From assembly GCF_039595935.1 (NCBI RefSeq), contig NZ_JBCNKR010000006.1, positions 2,886,001 to 2,950,000 of the forward strand: DNA of 64,000 bases, written 5' to 3'. The translations under genes were made by a program, and so were the position numbers. The notes below the pieces were generated by a model, which saw only the letters and a program-made list of their open reading frames with translations, had not been told where the DNA came from and made no database searches. Shown piece by piece: positions 52,475 through 61,236 of the stretch; within the stretch, counting starts at the first letter, position 1; every line of letters starts with the position of its first letter. This DNA comes from Flavobacterium sp. GTDB lineage: Bacteria > Bacteroidota > Bacteroidia > Flavobacteriales > Flavobacteriaceae.

Positions 52475-52512
52475 ATGCCCCAAAAAGTTAGGCAATATTT
52501 GGGGCATTTTTT
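52475..52512 (+). terminator. Terminator of the fructan locus
   Basis: ATGCCCCAAA / TTTGGGGCAT (stem, 52475-52507) with a 13-nt loop is followed by a T tract. It lies 80 bp after the fructokinase stop. Confidence 0.85.
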
Positions 52513-52622
52513 AGAAAAGAATCCGATTTTCCAAATAGAGAAATTATTTTGGTTAGTGTTTAATAAAACGCTGATTCTAAATTTGCCTAGCTTTTTATAT
52601 AAACACTTCTTTTATTAATGGG

Positions 52623-52688
52623 GTATTTAGTGTCTGTCTTCCATTGGCTTTCTGAATTTGGTATAGATGTACTGTTAGGGATTGATAG
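52623..52688. repeat. Right-half copy of the 115-bp element
   Basis: TAGTGTCTGTCTTCCATTGG and the following GCTTTCTGAATTTGGTATAGA correspond to the right half of the 115-bp repeat, ending ACTGTTAGGG in place of the inverted end. The left half is absent or too diverged to see. Confidence 0.65.
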
Positions 52689-52757
52689 AAATCGTTGATT
52701 ATTAAGACTTTTTTTTTCACAGCAACTTCCACATTCTAAATGCTATTTTATTGCATT

Positions 52758-53090
52758 TTAAATCGAAATCAAAGCCATTTGTTTTTCAGCCCAAGCACTC
52801 ATTTGGTTGATGAAAGGAATTAACTCAATGCCTGTTTCAGACAACGAGTATTCAACTCGAGGCGGTACTTCGAGATATACTTTTCTGAAAATCAATCCAT
52901 CAGCTTCTAATTCTTTTAAAGTCTGTGTGAGCATTTTTGGTGTGATTCCTTCAATGTTCCTTTTTAGTTCGCCATAGCGTAAGATGTCATCTTTTAGCGA
53001 CCATAAAATTCGGCCTTTATATTTTCCTCCAATTCGCTGAAAAGCGTAATCAACTGGGCAATATGCTTTTATGTTTATTTTTTTTGCCAT
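52758..53090 (-). CDS. HxlR-family transcriptional regulator
   Basis: The 110-residue protein has CPVDYAFQRIGGKYKGRILWSLKDDILRYGELKRNIEGITPKMLTQTLKELEADGLIFRKVY, the HxlR winged helix, with the conserved Cys at residue 11 in YCPVD. A run of 14 A (on its own strand) lies directly before the ATG. It is divergent from the NIPSNAP gene; the 210-bp gap has GTATGTAAGGTACTT and GTATGTACTT repeats (about 53138-53170) that may be its operators. Confidence 0.9.
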   Translation of the reverse strand: MAKKINIKAYCPVDYAFQRIGGKYKGRILWSLKDDILRYGELKRNIEGITPKMLTQTLKELEADGLIFRKVYLEVPPRVEYSLSETGIELIPFINQMSAWAEKQMALISI

Positions 53091-53137
53091 TTTTTTTTTT
53101 TTTTGTTTTTAAAATGCTGATTTTCAGTATTAGTATG

Positions 53138-53173
53138 GTTTTGGTATGTAAGGTACTTATTTGTATGTACTTG
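53138..53173. promoter_or_regulatory. GTATGTA/TACTT repeats, possible HxlR operator
   Basis: GTATGTAAGGTACTT is followed after a few bases by GTATGTACTT. Such repeated half-sites between a regulator and the divergent NIPSNAP gene suggest an operator. The symmetry is weaker than at the other two HxlR loci. Confidence 0.35.
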
Positions 53174-53300
53174 TGGTAAAGATATTATATTGTTTTCTTT
53201 GTTAGAGGAATTATTAATATATTTTATTAAAAAGATTCTGATTTTCATTCGCGATAGATTGTTTTTTACTACGTTTTAATCATTTTAAATACTAAGAATT

Positions 53301-53990
53301 ATGACAAACACCCAGGAATCAAATAATCAAGAAATTACGGTATTAGAGCTTCGCAATTATTTATTAAAGCCTAATATGACAGACGAGTTTAAAAAGTACT
53401 TCAATGCTCATTTTGTTGCTCCAATGCATAATCTTGGCGGTTTTACTTTGGGACAATTTAAAATTGACAGCGTAAATGATAGATTTGTATGGTTTAGAAG
53501 TTTTAATAATATGGAAACAAGAATAAAATTCTTAAATGATTTTTATGTTGACAGTAAAACTTGGAAAGACTTTGGAAAAGGAGCCAATGAGATGATGATC
53601 AATTCAGACAACATTTATTTGCTGCGTCCACTTGCCACAAGTATTTCTACCAATTTCTTAGACGCGAGTCATAAAATTGTTGTGGTGAATTTTTATAGCT
53701 GCAACAGTACACTAGACAAAGTAATTGCTCTTTTTAATACTGAATATATGCCATTTTTAGAAAGCATAGAGATTAAAAATACAACACTTTGGGTCAGTGA
53801 AATGCAAGAAAATGATTTTCCCAGACTTCCAGTTTTTCAGGACAAAAATCTTTTGGTTTCTATTTCATCTTTTGAAAATGAAAAAGACTATCAATTAAAA
53901 CAAAAATTGATCAATGAAATGGACAACCACCTGAAACAATCGATGCAGCAATTAATCACGACACAAAATGCTTTATTGCTTGTTCAATAA
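53301..53990 (+). CDS. NIPSNAP-family protein
   Basis: The 229-residue protein starts with the NIPSNAP/dimeric alpha-beta-barrel signature VLELRNYLLKPNMTDEFKKYFNAHFVAPM and DRFVWFRSFNNMETRIKFLNDFY; a second similar half follows (KIVVVNFYSCNSTLDKVIALFNTEYMPFLE). NIPSNAP proteins are ferredoxin-like dimers of unclear chemistry, often near quinone or polyketide enzymes. It is divergent from HxlR and followed by a dehydrogenase-type gene after 63 bp. Confidence 0.9.
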   Translation: MTNTQESNNQEITVLELRNYLLKPNMTDEFKKYFNAHFVAPMHNLGGFTLGQFKIDSVNDRFVWFRSFNNMETRIKFLNDFYVDSKTWKDFGKGANEMMINSDNIYLLRPLATSISTNFLDASHKIVVVNFYSCNSTLDKVIALFNTEYMPFLESIEIKNTTLWVSEMQENDFPRLPVFQDKNLLVSISSFENEKDYQLKQKLINEMDNHLKQSMQQLITTQNALLLVQ

Positions 53991-54053
53991 AAAAACAACT
54001 TTTCAAATATTTATTACTCATCTGACAGGATGATGTCTAAAAAAATATAGTTT

Positions 54054-55082
54054 ATGGAAAATACTATTGCAATTTATGGCGCATACGGACATACAGGAAA
54101 ATTTATTGTAGCAGAACTTTACAGACAAGGCTATAGAAATTTGATTCTCTCTGAAAGAGATTTGGAAAAACTGGCTGCTTTGCTTCCGTTTTTTCCGGAT
54201 TCAGAAATAAAAGCGGCAGACATCGATGATCCAAAATCATTAGATGAAGCTTTTAAAGACATCAAAATTATTATAAACGCTGCTGGTCCATATTTGGATA
54301 CTTCGGCGCCCATAATTAAAGCGGCTTTAAGATCTGGCAGTCATTATATTGATTTATCGGCAGAACAAAAACCTGTGTTGGATATTATTGATGAATTTTC
54401 AGAAGAAGCCAAAAATAAAGAAATCTTAATCATTCCAGCAGCCGCCTTTTATGGCGGGTTGGCTGATGTATTGGCGACTCAATTAACAAAGGAGTGGGAG
54501 CATACAGATGAAATCAACGTGTATATTGGTCTGGATTCCTGGCATCCTACAAAAGGGACAAGATTGACAGGAGATAGAAACCACTACAAAAGATTAACGT
54601 TCAAAGACAATCGCTTGAAGGAACTAGAACCAACTCCTTCAAAAGAATGGAATTTTAAAAAACCAATAGGCAGCAAAGAAGTGGTGAGCCTGCCTCTTTC
54701 GGAAATCATTACGATTTCGAACCATTTAAACGTGAATACGGTTAATACGTATTTGAGTCAGAACTCTTTAGACGATCTTAGAAACAACAATACGCCAGAG
54801 CCAAAACCGACAGATGAAAAAAACAGATCTTCACAGCAATTTAGCCTTGAAGTCGTTGCTGTAAAAGGTAATGAAGAAAGAAGAATTTCGGCTCAAGGCC
54901 AAGATATTTATGCTGTGACTGCTCCCTTGGTTGTAGAGGCGGTAAACGGAATTTTATCTGGAAAAGCAGCTTCAAGCGGTGTAAAGACACTGGGAGAAGC
55001 ATTTACAGCGGGCGATTTTTTAAATTCGCTGCAGGAAGATGATATAAAAATTACTATGGTAGAGAAATCATACGTAAAATGA
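54054..55082 (+). CDS. Saccharopine dehydrogenase-like NAD(P)-binding protein
   Basis: The 342-residue protein has an N-terminal Rossmann motif (IAIYGAYGHTGKFIVAEL), the DPKSLDEAFKDIKIIINAAGPYLDT segment and HYIDLSAEQKPVLDI, all typical of saccharopine-dehydrogenase-like or trans-acting enoyl reductase families. It lacks the C-terminal substrate domain of true lysine-pathway enzymes, so the name describes fold rather than reaction. It is probably in an operon with NIPSNAP under HxlR. Confidence 0.9.
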   Translation: MENTIAIYGAYGHTGKFIVAELYRQGYRNLILSERDLEKLAALLPFFPDSEIKAADIDDPKSLDEAFKDIKIIINAAGPYLDTSAPIIKAALRSGSHYIDLSAEQKPVLDIIDEFSEEAKNKEILIIPAAAFYGGLADVLATQLTKEWEHTDEINVYIGLDSWHPTKGTRLTGDRNHYKRLTFKDNRLKELEPTPSKEWNFKKPIGSKEVVSLPLSEIITISNHLNVNTVNTYLSQNSLDDLRNNNTPEPKPTDEKNRSSQQFSLEVVAVKGNEERRISAQGQDIYAVTAPLVVEAVNGILSGKAASSGVKTLGEAFTAGDFLNSLQEDDIKITMVEKSYVK

Positions 55083-55204
55083 TAGAATTTTAGGATTTGA
55101 TTTCTTAGCATTATGGGGAAAGCTGCGTGAGTAGTTTTACAGCAGTCTTTTTTTGACCATAAATCAATGGTTCGGCGTTTTTTGTTTTATGGATAGTAGT
55201 GAAT

Positions 55205-55240
55205 ATGTTTCAGATTATAATTTGCAACCACTTTTTTTGA
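55205..55240. repeat. Interspersed repeat C, copy 2
   Basis: Contains ATTATAATTTGCAACCA and matches 16742-16777 with two differences in 36 bp. It lies 175 bp upstream of the cold-shock gene; the remaining bases between 55083 and 55352 contain no gene. Confidence 0.6.
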
Positions 55241-55352
55241 GTCTTTAAGCCATTCTGTTATCCGCGTTTTAATTTTGCTGCTGAAAAACGTATTTTAATT
55301 AATAAAAAAAATAAAATATTGAATATTAGCAGGTTTCCCATTTTTTTAATGT

Positions 55353-55360
55353 TATCTTTG
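55353..55360 (+). promoter_or_regulatory. -7 promoter element of the cold-shock gene
   Basis: TATCTTTG is a perfect TAnnTTTG match 19 bp before the ATG. The -33 TTG is not clear, so the leader would be very short. Confidence 0.5.
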
Positions 55361-55379
55361 AGCAATTAAATACATAAAA

Positions 55380-55571
55380 ATGCAAGAAGGTACAGTAAAA
55401 TTTTTCAATGAAGAAAAAGGATTTGGATTCATAACTCCTAATAACGGAGGAGCCGAAGTTTTTGTTCATGCTTCAGGTCTATCAGAAAACATCCGCCAGG
55501 ATGATCAAGTACGATACGACATACAGGAAGGCCGTAAAGGTCCAAACGCAGTAAACGTAGTCGTAGCATAA
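55380..55571 (+). CDS. CspA-family cold-shock protein
   Basis: The 63-residue protein is a complete OB-fold cold-shock domain: GTVKFFNEEKGFGFITP carries RNP1-type KGFGFI, and VFVHASGL the RNP2 motif. It binds single-stranded RNA or DNA and acts as an RNA chaperone. It stands alone with its own promoter and terminator. Confidence 0.96.
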   Translation: MQEGTVKFFNEEKGFGFITPNNGGAEVFVHASGLSENIRQDDQVRYDIQEGRKGPNAVNVVVA

Positions 55572-55597
55572 CCATACTATCACATTTAACTTATAAT

Positions 55598-55624
55598 GGC
55601 ATCTGCTAAGCAGGTGCCTTTATT
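55598..55624 (+). terminator. Terminator of cold-shock gene
   Basis: GGCATCTGC / GCAGGTGCC stem (one G-T pair) with TAA loop, followed by TTTATT, 27 bp after the stop codon. Confidence 0.8.
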
Positions 55625-56139
55625 ATTTATATCGATTATTATGCTATAAGTTTACTATATGAAAACTTCTATTCACGTGGTTGCTGCTTTGCTATTTAAA
55701 TAGATAAAGCTTTTCAATTTTTAATTCTCAGCTGTATTCAAGTGGAAATGACATATTTGGGCATGCTAAAGAAGTGGTTTTGGATTAGTAAATGTTTTTT
55801 CAGGGCACCTCCATTTATAAATGCGCTATGCCTGAAAACCTAGTTCATCTTCTAATTCTTGATGTCTACCAGCTCGTAACGTAATCGTACTGCTGATGAT
55901 TTAAACTCAGCACAGTAAACTTGATTTCTCATAAATCCTAATATATTTATTTTTTATTGAAACAGCCTTAAAATTTATGCCCCAGCAAAACAGCAGCTCC
56001 AAATTAAAAAAAAGTATTTAACTGGCGCAAAGCAATCAGCCTTTTATAATTATTTGATAAAGTTTATGGGGGCAGTTTTTTATTAAAATTATGGGGTTTA
56101 GATGTATTGGTTTTTTGCTTTTTATTACTTTTACTTATG
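55625..56139. other. Intergenic region before the Crp-type gene
   Basis: About 500 bp without a recognisable gene, repeat or clear hairpin. Local composition changes from A+T-rich to the more G+C-rich DNA of the last 8 kb at its right end. Confidence 0.5.
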
Positions 56140-56721
56140 ATGTTTGAAGTTTTTGCCACATACCTTCGTGACCATACAGACTTTTCAGATGAAGATCTGG
56201 AAGTTATCTGCGCGGCAGGCGTTCAGAGAAACCTGCGTAAATGGCAGCCCTTGCTCCAGGATGGAGAAATATGGAAGATCAATTGTTTTATTGCCAGCGG
56301 GTCTTTAAGAATTTACAGGATTTCAGATGATGGCAGAGAACATACATTTAGGTTCGGGGTTGAAACATGGTGGGTTACAGATGCAGAGAGTTACAATATG
56401 GAGAAGCCTTCGCTTTACAACATCGAAGCATTGGAGAACAGCACCGTTATTGTCTGGACAAAGGAGAAATGGACCTCACTGATGAGAGAAATACCAGCAT
56501 TAAAGGCATTTCAGGATCGATTGACGGCCAGCAGTTATGAAGCAAGCCAGCGTCGCATATATTCTTTAATAAGCTCTTCGGCAGAAGAAAAGTATACCGA
56601 ATTCCAAAAGACATACCCCACTATTTTTAATCGGGTGCCCCTTCATATGGTGGCTTCCTATTTGGGGATATCAAGGGAAACGGTCAGCAGGCTCAGGAAA
56701 AATTTCACAAATCGTAAATGA
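56140..56721 (+). CDS. Crp/Fnr-family regulator
   Basis: The 193-residue protein has an N-terminal cyclic-nucleotide-binding-like barrel (LRKWQPLLQDGEIWKINCFIASGSLRIY) and a C-terminal helix-turn-helix (RVPLHMVASYLGISRETVSRLRKNF). ATG 56140 (or 56137) gives the usual length; a longer frame from 56107 would add only hydrophobic residues. The ligand residues of cAMP receptors are not conserved. It is convergent with the amidase gene across a bidirectional terminator. Confidence 0.9.
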   Translation: MFEVFATYLRDHTDFSDEDLEVICAAGVQRNLRKWQPLLQDGEIWKINCFIASGSLRIYRISDDGREHTFRFGVETWWVTDAESYNMEKPSLYNIEALENSTVIVWTKEKWTSLMREIPALKAFQDRLTASSYEASQRRIYSLISSSAEEKYTEFQKTYPTIFNRVPLHMVASYLGISRETVSRLRKNFTNRK

Positions 56722-56724
56722 AAA

Positions 56725-56753
56725 AACCTTCAAAATTTCTTTGAAGGTTTTTC
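56725..56753. terminator. Bidirectional terminator between Crp and amidase genes
   Basis: AACCTTCAAA / TTTGAAGGTT with a 5-nt loop has A run on the left and T run on the right, so it may serve both convergent genes. Confidence 0.85.
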
Positions 56754-56770
56754 AATCAGCATGTGGATCA

Positions 56771-58186
56771 TTAAAGAATGGGGTGGAGGCCGCCCACTTT
56801 GCTGACGCTTTCCAGCAGCGAGGCAATATGCAGGATGGTTGTTTCGGCCTGCCAGCTTCCGACAAGCTGTATATTGATGGGCATGCCGTCAGTGCTCGTT
56901 CCAAAGCGCATCGAGATGCCCGGCAGTCCTGTAATGTTAAGCGGCACGGTTGCCCCCTGAAGATAGGTGGCATCGACCTTCTGCCCATTTATAAGGAAAT
57001 CCCCAGCACCATGCTTATGGGCTGGTATTGGAAGCACATGGGTTAGAAGCGCGTCATATTTCTGGAAGTATGCCGCAAATCCGTCTTTCAGGCGTTCTGA
57101 TGCCTGTTCTGCTTCAATGTAGTCTTTCATTGAAGTGTCGGGCAGCGAAAGCATCGTTTTGGCCATTTTATAAATCTCATCATCGCTTCTTCCTGCGACG
57201 GCCTCAAGAAAAGCGGGTTTCATCTCCATTACATGCAGGCGGTTGAAAACATCAAGGGCAAAGTCTTTTTCAAGCGCGTGTATGCGCACAGGTTCTACTA
57301 GTATGCCTAATTCCTTAAGGGCCCTTGATGCAGTTTCCACCACAGCGGCAACCTCAGGGTCTACAGGTCCGAAACCGGGTCCGACCATCCAGCCTACTTT
57401 GAGCCGGCGTGAGGGCAGCTTTCCGATACCTGCGTCAAACTGCACCGTACTTGAAGAGTAGCCGTCCAGGCCGTCAGGGCCTGAAAGCAGCGAAAAGCTT
57501 AAGGCAAGGTCACGGATGCTGCGCGCCATAGGTCCAGTGTGCCAGAAACGGCGCGGAGCGCGGGGCCAGACCCCTGTCATAGGTACACGCCCGTGGGTGG
57601 CTTTAAGGGACGCAATGCCAGTCTGCGCTCCCGGGCCGCGGACAGAAATCGCCAGGTCGGTACCCAGTCCGAGCGGGGACATGCCCGCTGCAATGGCAGC
57701 TGACTCCCCGCCGCTGGAACCGCCTGGAGTGCGGCTCAGATCCCAAGGATTGTTGGACCTGCCGCTAAGCAGGTTGTCACTTTCAATCCAGTACGAGAAT
57801 TCCGGAAGATTGGTTTTTGCCAAAAGGATGCCTCCGGCACCTTTTAGCCGCGCTACGCTGGTGGCATCTTTTTCAGGGATTCGTCCCTTGAAAATCGGCG
57901 AACCTCGCTGGGTCAGCACATTTGCCGTGTCTATGGAATCCTTAACGGTAAAGGGTACGCCGTGCAGAGGGCCCAACTCATTTCCTCTCATAACGGCTGC
58001 CTCTGCGGCCTGTGCGTCTTTCATGGCATCCTGGGCAACCGAAACAACTGCATTGATGCTTGGATTGAGCTCCTCAATCCGGTCCAGGTGCGCCTTTACT
58101 ATTTCGACGGGAGAAATCTCACGTCTGCGGATCATTTCTGCAAGCTTTGTGGCATCCTGATAATAAATTTCATCTTGATTTTTCAT
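56771..58186 (-). CDS. Amidase signature-family amidohydrolase
   Basis: The 471-residue protein has the amidase signature: Lys82 (PFTVKDSID), the glycine/serine loop TPGGSSGGESAAIAAG (Ser157/Ser158) and Ser181 in LAISVRGPGAQTGIASLK, giving the Ser-cisSer-Lys triad; THGRVP follows. It hydrolyses C-N bonds in amides; the substrate is unknown. The gene is much richer in G+C than most of the window, with codon use unlike the neighbouring cold-shock gene, suggesting transfer from another lineage. Confidence 0.93.
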   Translation of the reverse strand: MKNQDEIYYQDATKLAEMIRRREISPVEIVKAHLDRIEELNPSINAVVSVAQDAMKDAQAAEAAVMRGNELGPLHGVPFTVKDSIDTANVLTQRGSPIFKGRIPEKDATSVARLKGAGGILLAKTNLPEFSYWIESDNLLSGRSNNPWDLSRTPGGSSGGESAAIAAGMSPLGLGTDLAISVRGPGAQTGIASLKATHGRVPMTGVWPRAPRRFWHTGPMARSIRDLALSFSLLSGPDGLDGYSSSTVQFDAGIGKLPSRRLKVGWMVGPGFGPVDPEVAAVVETASRALKELGILVEPVRIHALEKDFALDVFNRLHVMEMKPAFLEAVAGRSDDEIYKMAKTMLSLPDTSMKDYIEAEQASERLKDGFAAYFQKYDALLTHVLPIPAHKHGAGDFLINGQKVDATYLQGATVPLNITGLPGISMRFGTSTDGMPINIQLVGSWQAETTILHIASLLESVSKVGGLHPIL

Positions 58187-58533
58187 AATCTTACTATTTT
58201 ACTGTATCACTGTATTGTCTTGTCTCTCTCTAATTTCCTTTCCATAAGAAGACAGAACAAAGTTGGGTAATATCAGTAAGCTGCAACGATGTCAAATGAC
58301 ACAATTTGAAATTGACATTTGTCACAGTTTTTATCCGCGCTCTAGCATGGCATCAGCATTTTGTGGATAAAGGCAGAAGACGGCCGGTTGTATATCAGCT
58401 TTTCAAGGATAGATAAGAAACCGCTTGTCCGTGAAAGCAGAAACAGCGGCAGGAGGCCTTCGCTGTTTTTCCAAAATCATATGACGCTGCCCTTTGTTCT
58501 GGTTTTTTATTTATTTGAAGTAAAGCCCAAAAA

Positions 58534-58572
58534 AATAAGAGGCCGTCTCAAAAGTCGAGACAACCTCTTATT
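58534..58572 (-). terminator. Terminator of the SnoaL-like gene
   Basis: AATAAGAGG and CCTCTTATT form the outer stem, GTCTC and GAGAC the inner stem. On the minus strand the hairpin is followed by a T run, 35 bp past the stop codon of the SnoaL-like gene. Confidence 0.8.
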
Positions 58573-58607
58573 AGTATTAACAGATTTTATTCTAAAGAGA
58601 TTTTAAT

Positions 58608-59081
58608 CTATTTTTTTGCCGCGTTGAGATTATTTATTGCCTTTCCTTCAAATTTGCCGAAATCGACCCACATATAATCATAAATCCTGCTGCAGAAAAA
58701 CCATTTGCCGTTTATTTTTTCCATCGTGTCGTTAAATACACCGTAATTATTGTAATATTTTTCAGAAGGGCCTTGTCCTACCTCATGAATAATCCATCTG
58801 GCGGCAGCTTGGTTTCCATTAACGTTGATAACGCCTGAATGAACAAACTGGACAAAAAAGTCCCTTTCGTCACGAAGGAATTTTATGTGGGCGCAGATAT
58901 CATCCACACCTGTTTTGGTAACATTTGCCGGTTCGTTGATCGTGAAAACGCCATCATCTTTCCAAAGCAGCCTTAATTTGTCGTAATCCGCAGTGGTGGC
59001 GGCATCTGCAAATTCTGCAGCAAGATTTCTGATTGCTGATTCGTCTTCAAGAATCAATATTCTTTCCTCAATAGTTTTCAT
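58608..59081 (-). CDS. SnoaL-like (NTF2-fold) protein
   Basis: The 157-residue protein matches the SnoaL_4/NTF2-like fold: ERILILEDESAIRNLAAEFADAATTADYDKLRLLWKDDGVF, then FVQFVHSGVINVNGNQAAARWIIHEVG and KINGKWFFCSRIYDYMW. This fold is used by ketosteroid-isomerase-like and other enzymes or binding proteins. The AraC gene lies 72 bp upstream on the same strand. Function unknown. Confidence 0.9.
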   Translation of the reverse strand: MKTIEERILILEDESAIRNLAAEFADAATTADYDKLRLLWKDDGVFTINEPANVTKTGVDDICAHIKFLRDERDFFVQFVHSGVINVNGNQAAARWIIHEVGQGPSEKYYNNYGVFNDTMEKINGKWFFCSRIYDYMWVDFGKFEGKAINNLNAAKK

Positions 59082-59153
59082 TATGACTTTAATTTAAATT
59101 ACAGTGCAAATTTATTGAAGGAATGATATACCAATGCTGTACATACAGCGGCA

Positions 59154-60038
59154 TTAATGGGACATTCTTCGGATGTCGACACGGTATTCCACCGGGGTCA
59201 ATCCTGTTTCACGTTTGAAAAAACGGTTGAAGTAAGAGGCATCGGTAAACCCTAGATTATATGCAATTTCTTTTATTGGACTGTTAGTGTGCATCAGCAG
59301 CCGCCTTGATTCCATAACCAGCCTGTCATGAATATGCTTGATGGCCGGTTTGCCGCTTTGTTTTTTTACGGATTCACTTAAATGCCCTGCAGATATATGG
59401 AGCAGCGAAGCATAATGGCTTACTTCATGGAGTTCGGCAAAGCGCTCGTTGACTTTTGCCAAAAAACTTTTCAGCAAAGTTTTATCGGCGGCGATGCCGC
59501 TGTCCGAAGCCTGTTCATCATATAGACGACTGAGGTGGGTTAGTAAAACAGTTAAGTAGGCGCCCAGCATTCTATTCTGCCACTGGCTTGGCTGTTGATA
59601 TTCAAGCATAATTTTTGAAATGATATCTTCAACCAGAATCATGTTCGTTTCTTCAAGGACCAATTCCGGAAATGTTCCGGGATTTTTGATAATGGGCAAT
59701 GTTGCTATAGATGTTTCCTGAAATGTCAAAAAATCTTTTGTGAAAGCAATTCCTATACTTGTTAACTGGACCATTTGCTCTTTTACTATTACCTGATCGG
59801 GACCCATAAAGTAAATAGCATTGTCCTTTAATGAATAAGGTGTCATATCGATCCACTGCCGTCCTCCGCCCTGACGAATCAATACAAGGAGGTAGTAATC
59901 TTTTCGATGAGGAAGCAGAACTTCTGAACGGTCCGGAAAGTCTCTGTTAAAGCTATACATCCTGAATTGCTTATTTCCGCTCTCATCTGGCTTTAAGCTG
60001 TAAATTGGAATTGGTTCCTGACTGGTTTGAAGCTGCAT
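59154..60038 (-). CDS. AraC-family transcriptional regulator
   Basis: The 294-residue protein has an N-terminal cupin-like sensing domain and a C-terminal double helix-turn-helix with SHYASLLHISAGHLSESVKKQSGK and SPIKEIAYNLGFTDASYFNRFFKRETGLTPVEYR. Similar in layout to the AraC protein at 32242-33156. It likely regulates the downstream SnoaL-like gene. Confidence 0.92.
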   Translation of the reverse strand: MQLQTSQEPIPIYSLKPDESGNKQFRMYSFNRDFPDRSEVLLPHRKDYYLLVLIRQGGGRQWIDMTPYSLKDNAIYFMGPDQVIVKEQMVQLTSIGIAFTKDFLTFQETSIATLPIIKNPGTFPELVLEETNMILVEDIISKIMLEYQQPSQWQNRMLGAYLTVLLTHLSRLYDEQASDSGIAADKTLLKSFLAKVNERFAELHEVSHYASLLHISAGHLSESVKKQSGKPAIKHIHDRLVMESRRLLMHTNSPIKEIAYNLGFTDASYFNRFFKRETGLTPVEYRVDIRRMSH

Positions 60039-60855
60039 TGATTAGGGATTAAAGTTTGTTTGCTGTTGAAAAGCAGGCAGTTGCTGAATGTTTGATTAAA
60101 CATTTTTACAATTCGGAATGTTTTTCCTGAATCGTTTATCAGATCAAAGATATGGAAATTCAAACGGACTATTTAATTTTAAATTGCCAGACTATGGATA
60201 GATCATTAATGGTGAGGCTGCTGAATATTGCTGCATTATAGGGTTAGGAATAAAGAGCCGTTGAAATAAACCAGATGTGTAGAGGACTAAATCAGTTTTC
60301 TGCATCAGCTGAGCATCAATTAATAATCTAGAATTGGAGCCTTACAAATTTCCTGCTGTTGAATGCGATTTGCACCGAAGGCAGTAGCTATAATTATTTT
60401 CGCAGCTCTTACCGATATATGTTCCAATCTTCTGCGTCGAAACCCGGCACAAAAGGATTTCACCCCTATCGGGGCTGCAGGAGTTCTGCGGAGGGTTTTG
60501 ACTTTGGAGATTTACTGTATTACTGTGGGTGTATGTTTTCCAAAACAGTACGGCTTAAAGCTGGATTAAATATTCAAAAACTGCCTTTAGCACCGTTTCT
60601 GAACATTAGAATAAAACAAAAGGTTTCTATAGAATCAACCATTAAATTCAGCTGAAATCGGAAAAGCGATTCGAAATTTTTTAAAATAGTTTGGAAATTA
60701 GCAGGCTTAATTTCAGCTGCATATCTGCGGCCGCTCCAAACAGCATCAAAATAACAAACCATTCACTCTTTTCTCTGATCCGGCATGGATTGTTCCGGCA
60801 TAATCAAGCCGGTTCCACTTCTAAATTTTGGCTGCCAGTTAAAGATATTTGAGAT
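60039..60855. other. Gene-poor 800-bp region
   Basis: Two overlapping plus-strand frames (60359-60655 and 60363-60569) show no family similarity and no clear start signals, so I do not call genes. No terminator, repeat or tRNA was noticed. Confidence 0.5.
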
Positions 60856-61236
60856 TTAACAGCAGCAGGGATTATGTTTCTTTTTACAATATTCCAATTC
60901 GAGTTCTGTCCTGTCTAAAAGTTTTTCTAAAAGTTTTATTTTGTCCTCGTACAGCCCTTTTAAAATTTTGCATTCATTAAAATTTACCTTATCGGCATGG
61001 TCCGCCGCATTTAAATTTTTAATGTATGTCTGGCTGTTAAAATTTATTATATCTTCTGTGCTGACTTCCAGGATTATGCTGATTTGTTGTAATTTAGCGT
61101 ATGATATGCTGGTTTTTCCTTTTTCAATTTTACTGTAGCCTGCTTGCGTAATGCCCAGCTGATCAGCCATATACTGCTGGGTGTAATTTCTCAGCTCCCT
61201 TATATTTTTAATTTTATTCTTTATTGATTCTGTCAT
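60856..61236 (-). CDS. XRE-family helix-turn-helix regulator with Cys tail
   Basis: The 126-residue protein has an N-terminal XRE helix-turn-helix (RNYTQQYMADQLGITQAGYSKIEKGKTSISYAKLQQIS, residues 17-55) and a C-terminal coiled coil (LYEDKIKLLEKLLDRTELELEYCKKK) ending HNPCCC. The helix-turn-helix plus coiled-coil layout is frequent in Flavobacterium. The three terminal Cys may bind metal. Target genes unknown. Confidence 0.9.
   Translation of the reverse strand: MTESIKNKIKNIRELRNYTQQYMADQLGITQAGYSKIEKGKTSISYAKLQQISIILEVSTEDIINFNSQTYIKNLNAADHADKVNFNECKILKGLYEDKIKLLEKLLDRTELELEYCKKKHNPCCC

Noticed and set aside
57516..58160. Long open frame on the plus strand opposite the amidase gene
   Set aside because: It is the antisense shadow of a G+C-rich gene with all amidase motifs; the translation resembles no protein.
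60359..60655. Two overlapping frames in the gap before the XRE gene
   Set aside because: There is no recognisable motif, and the frames overlap each other without a clear better candidate.
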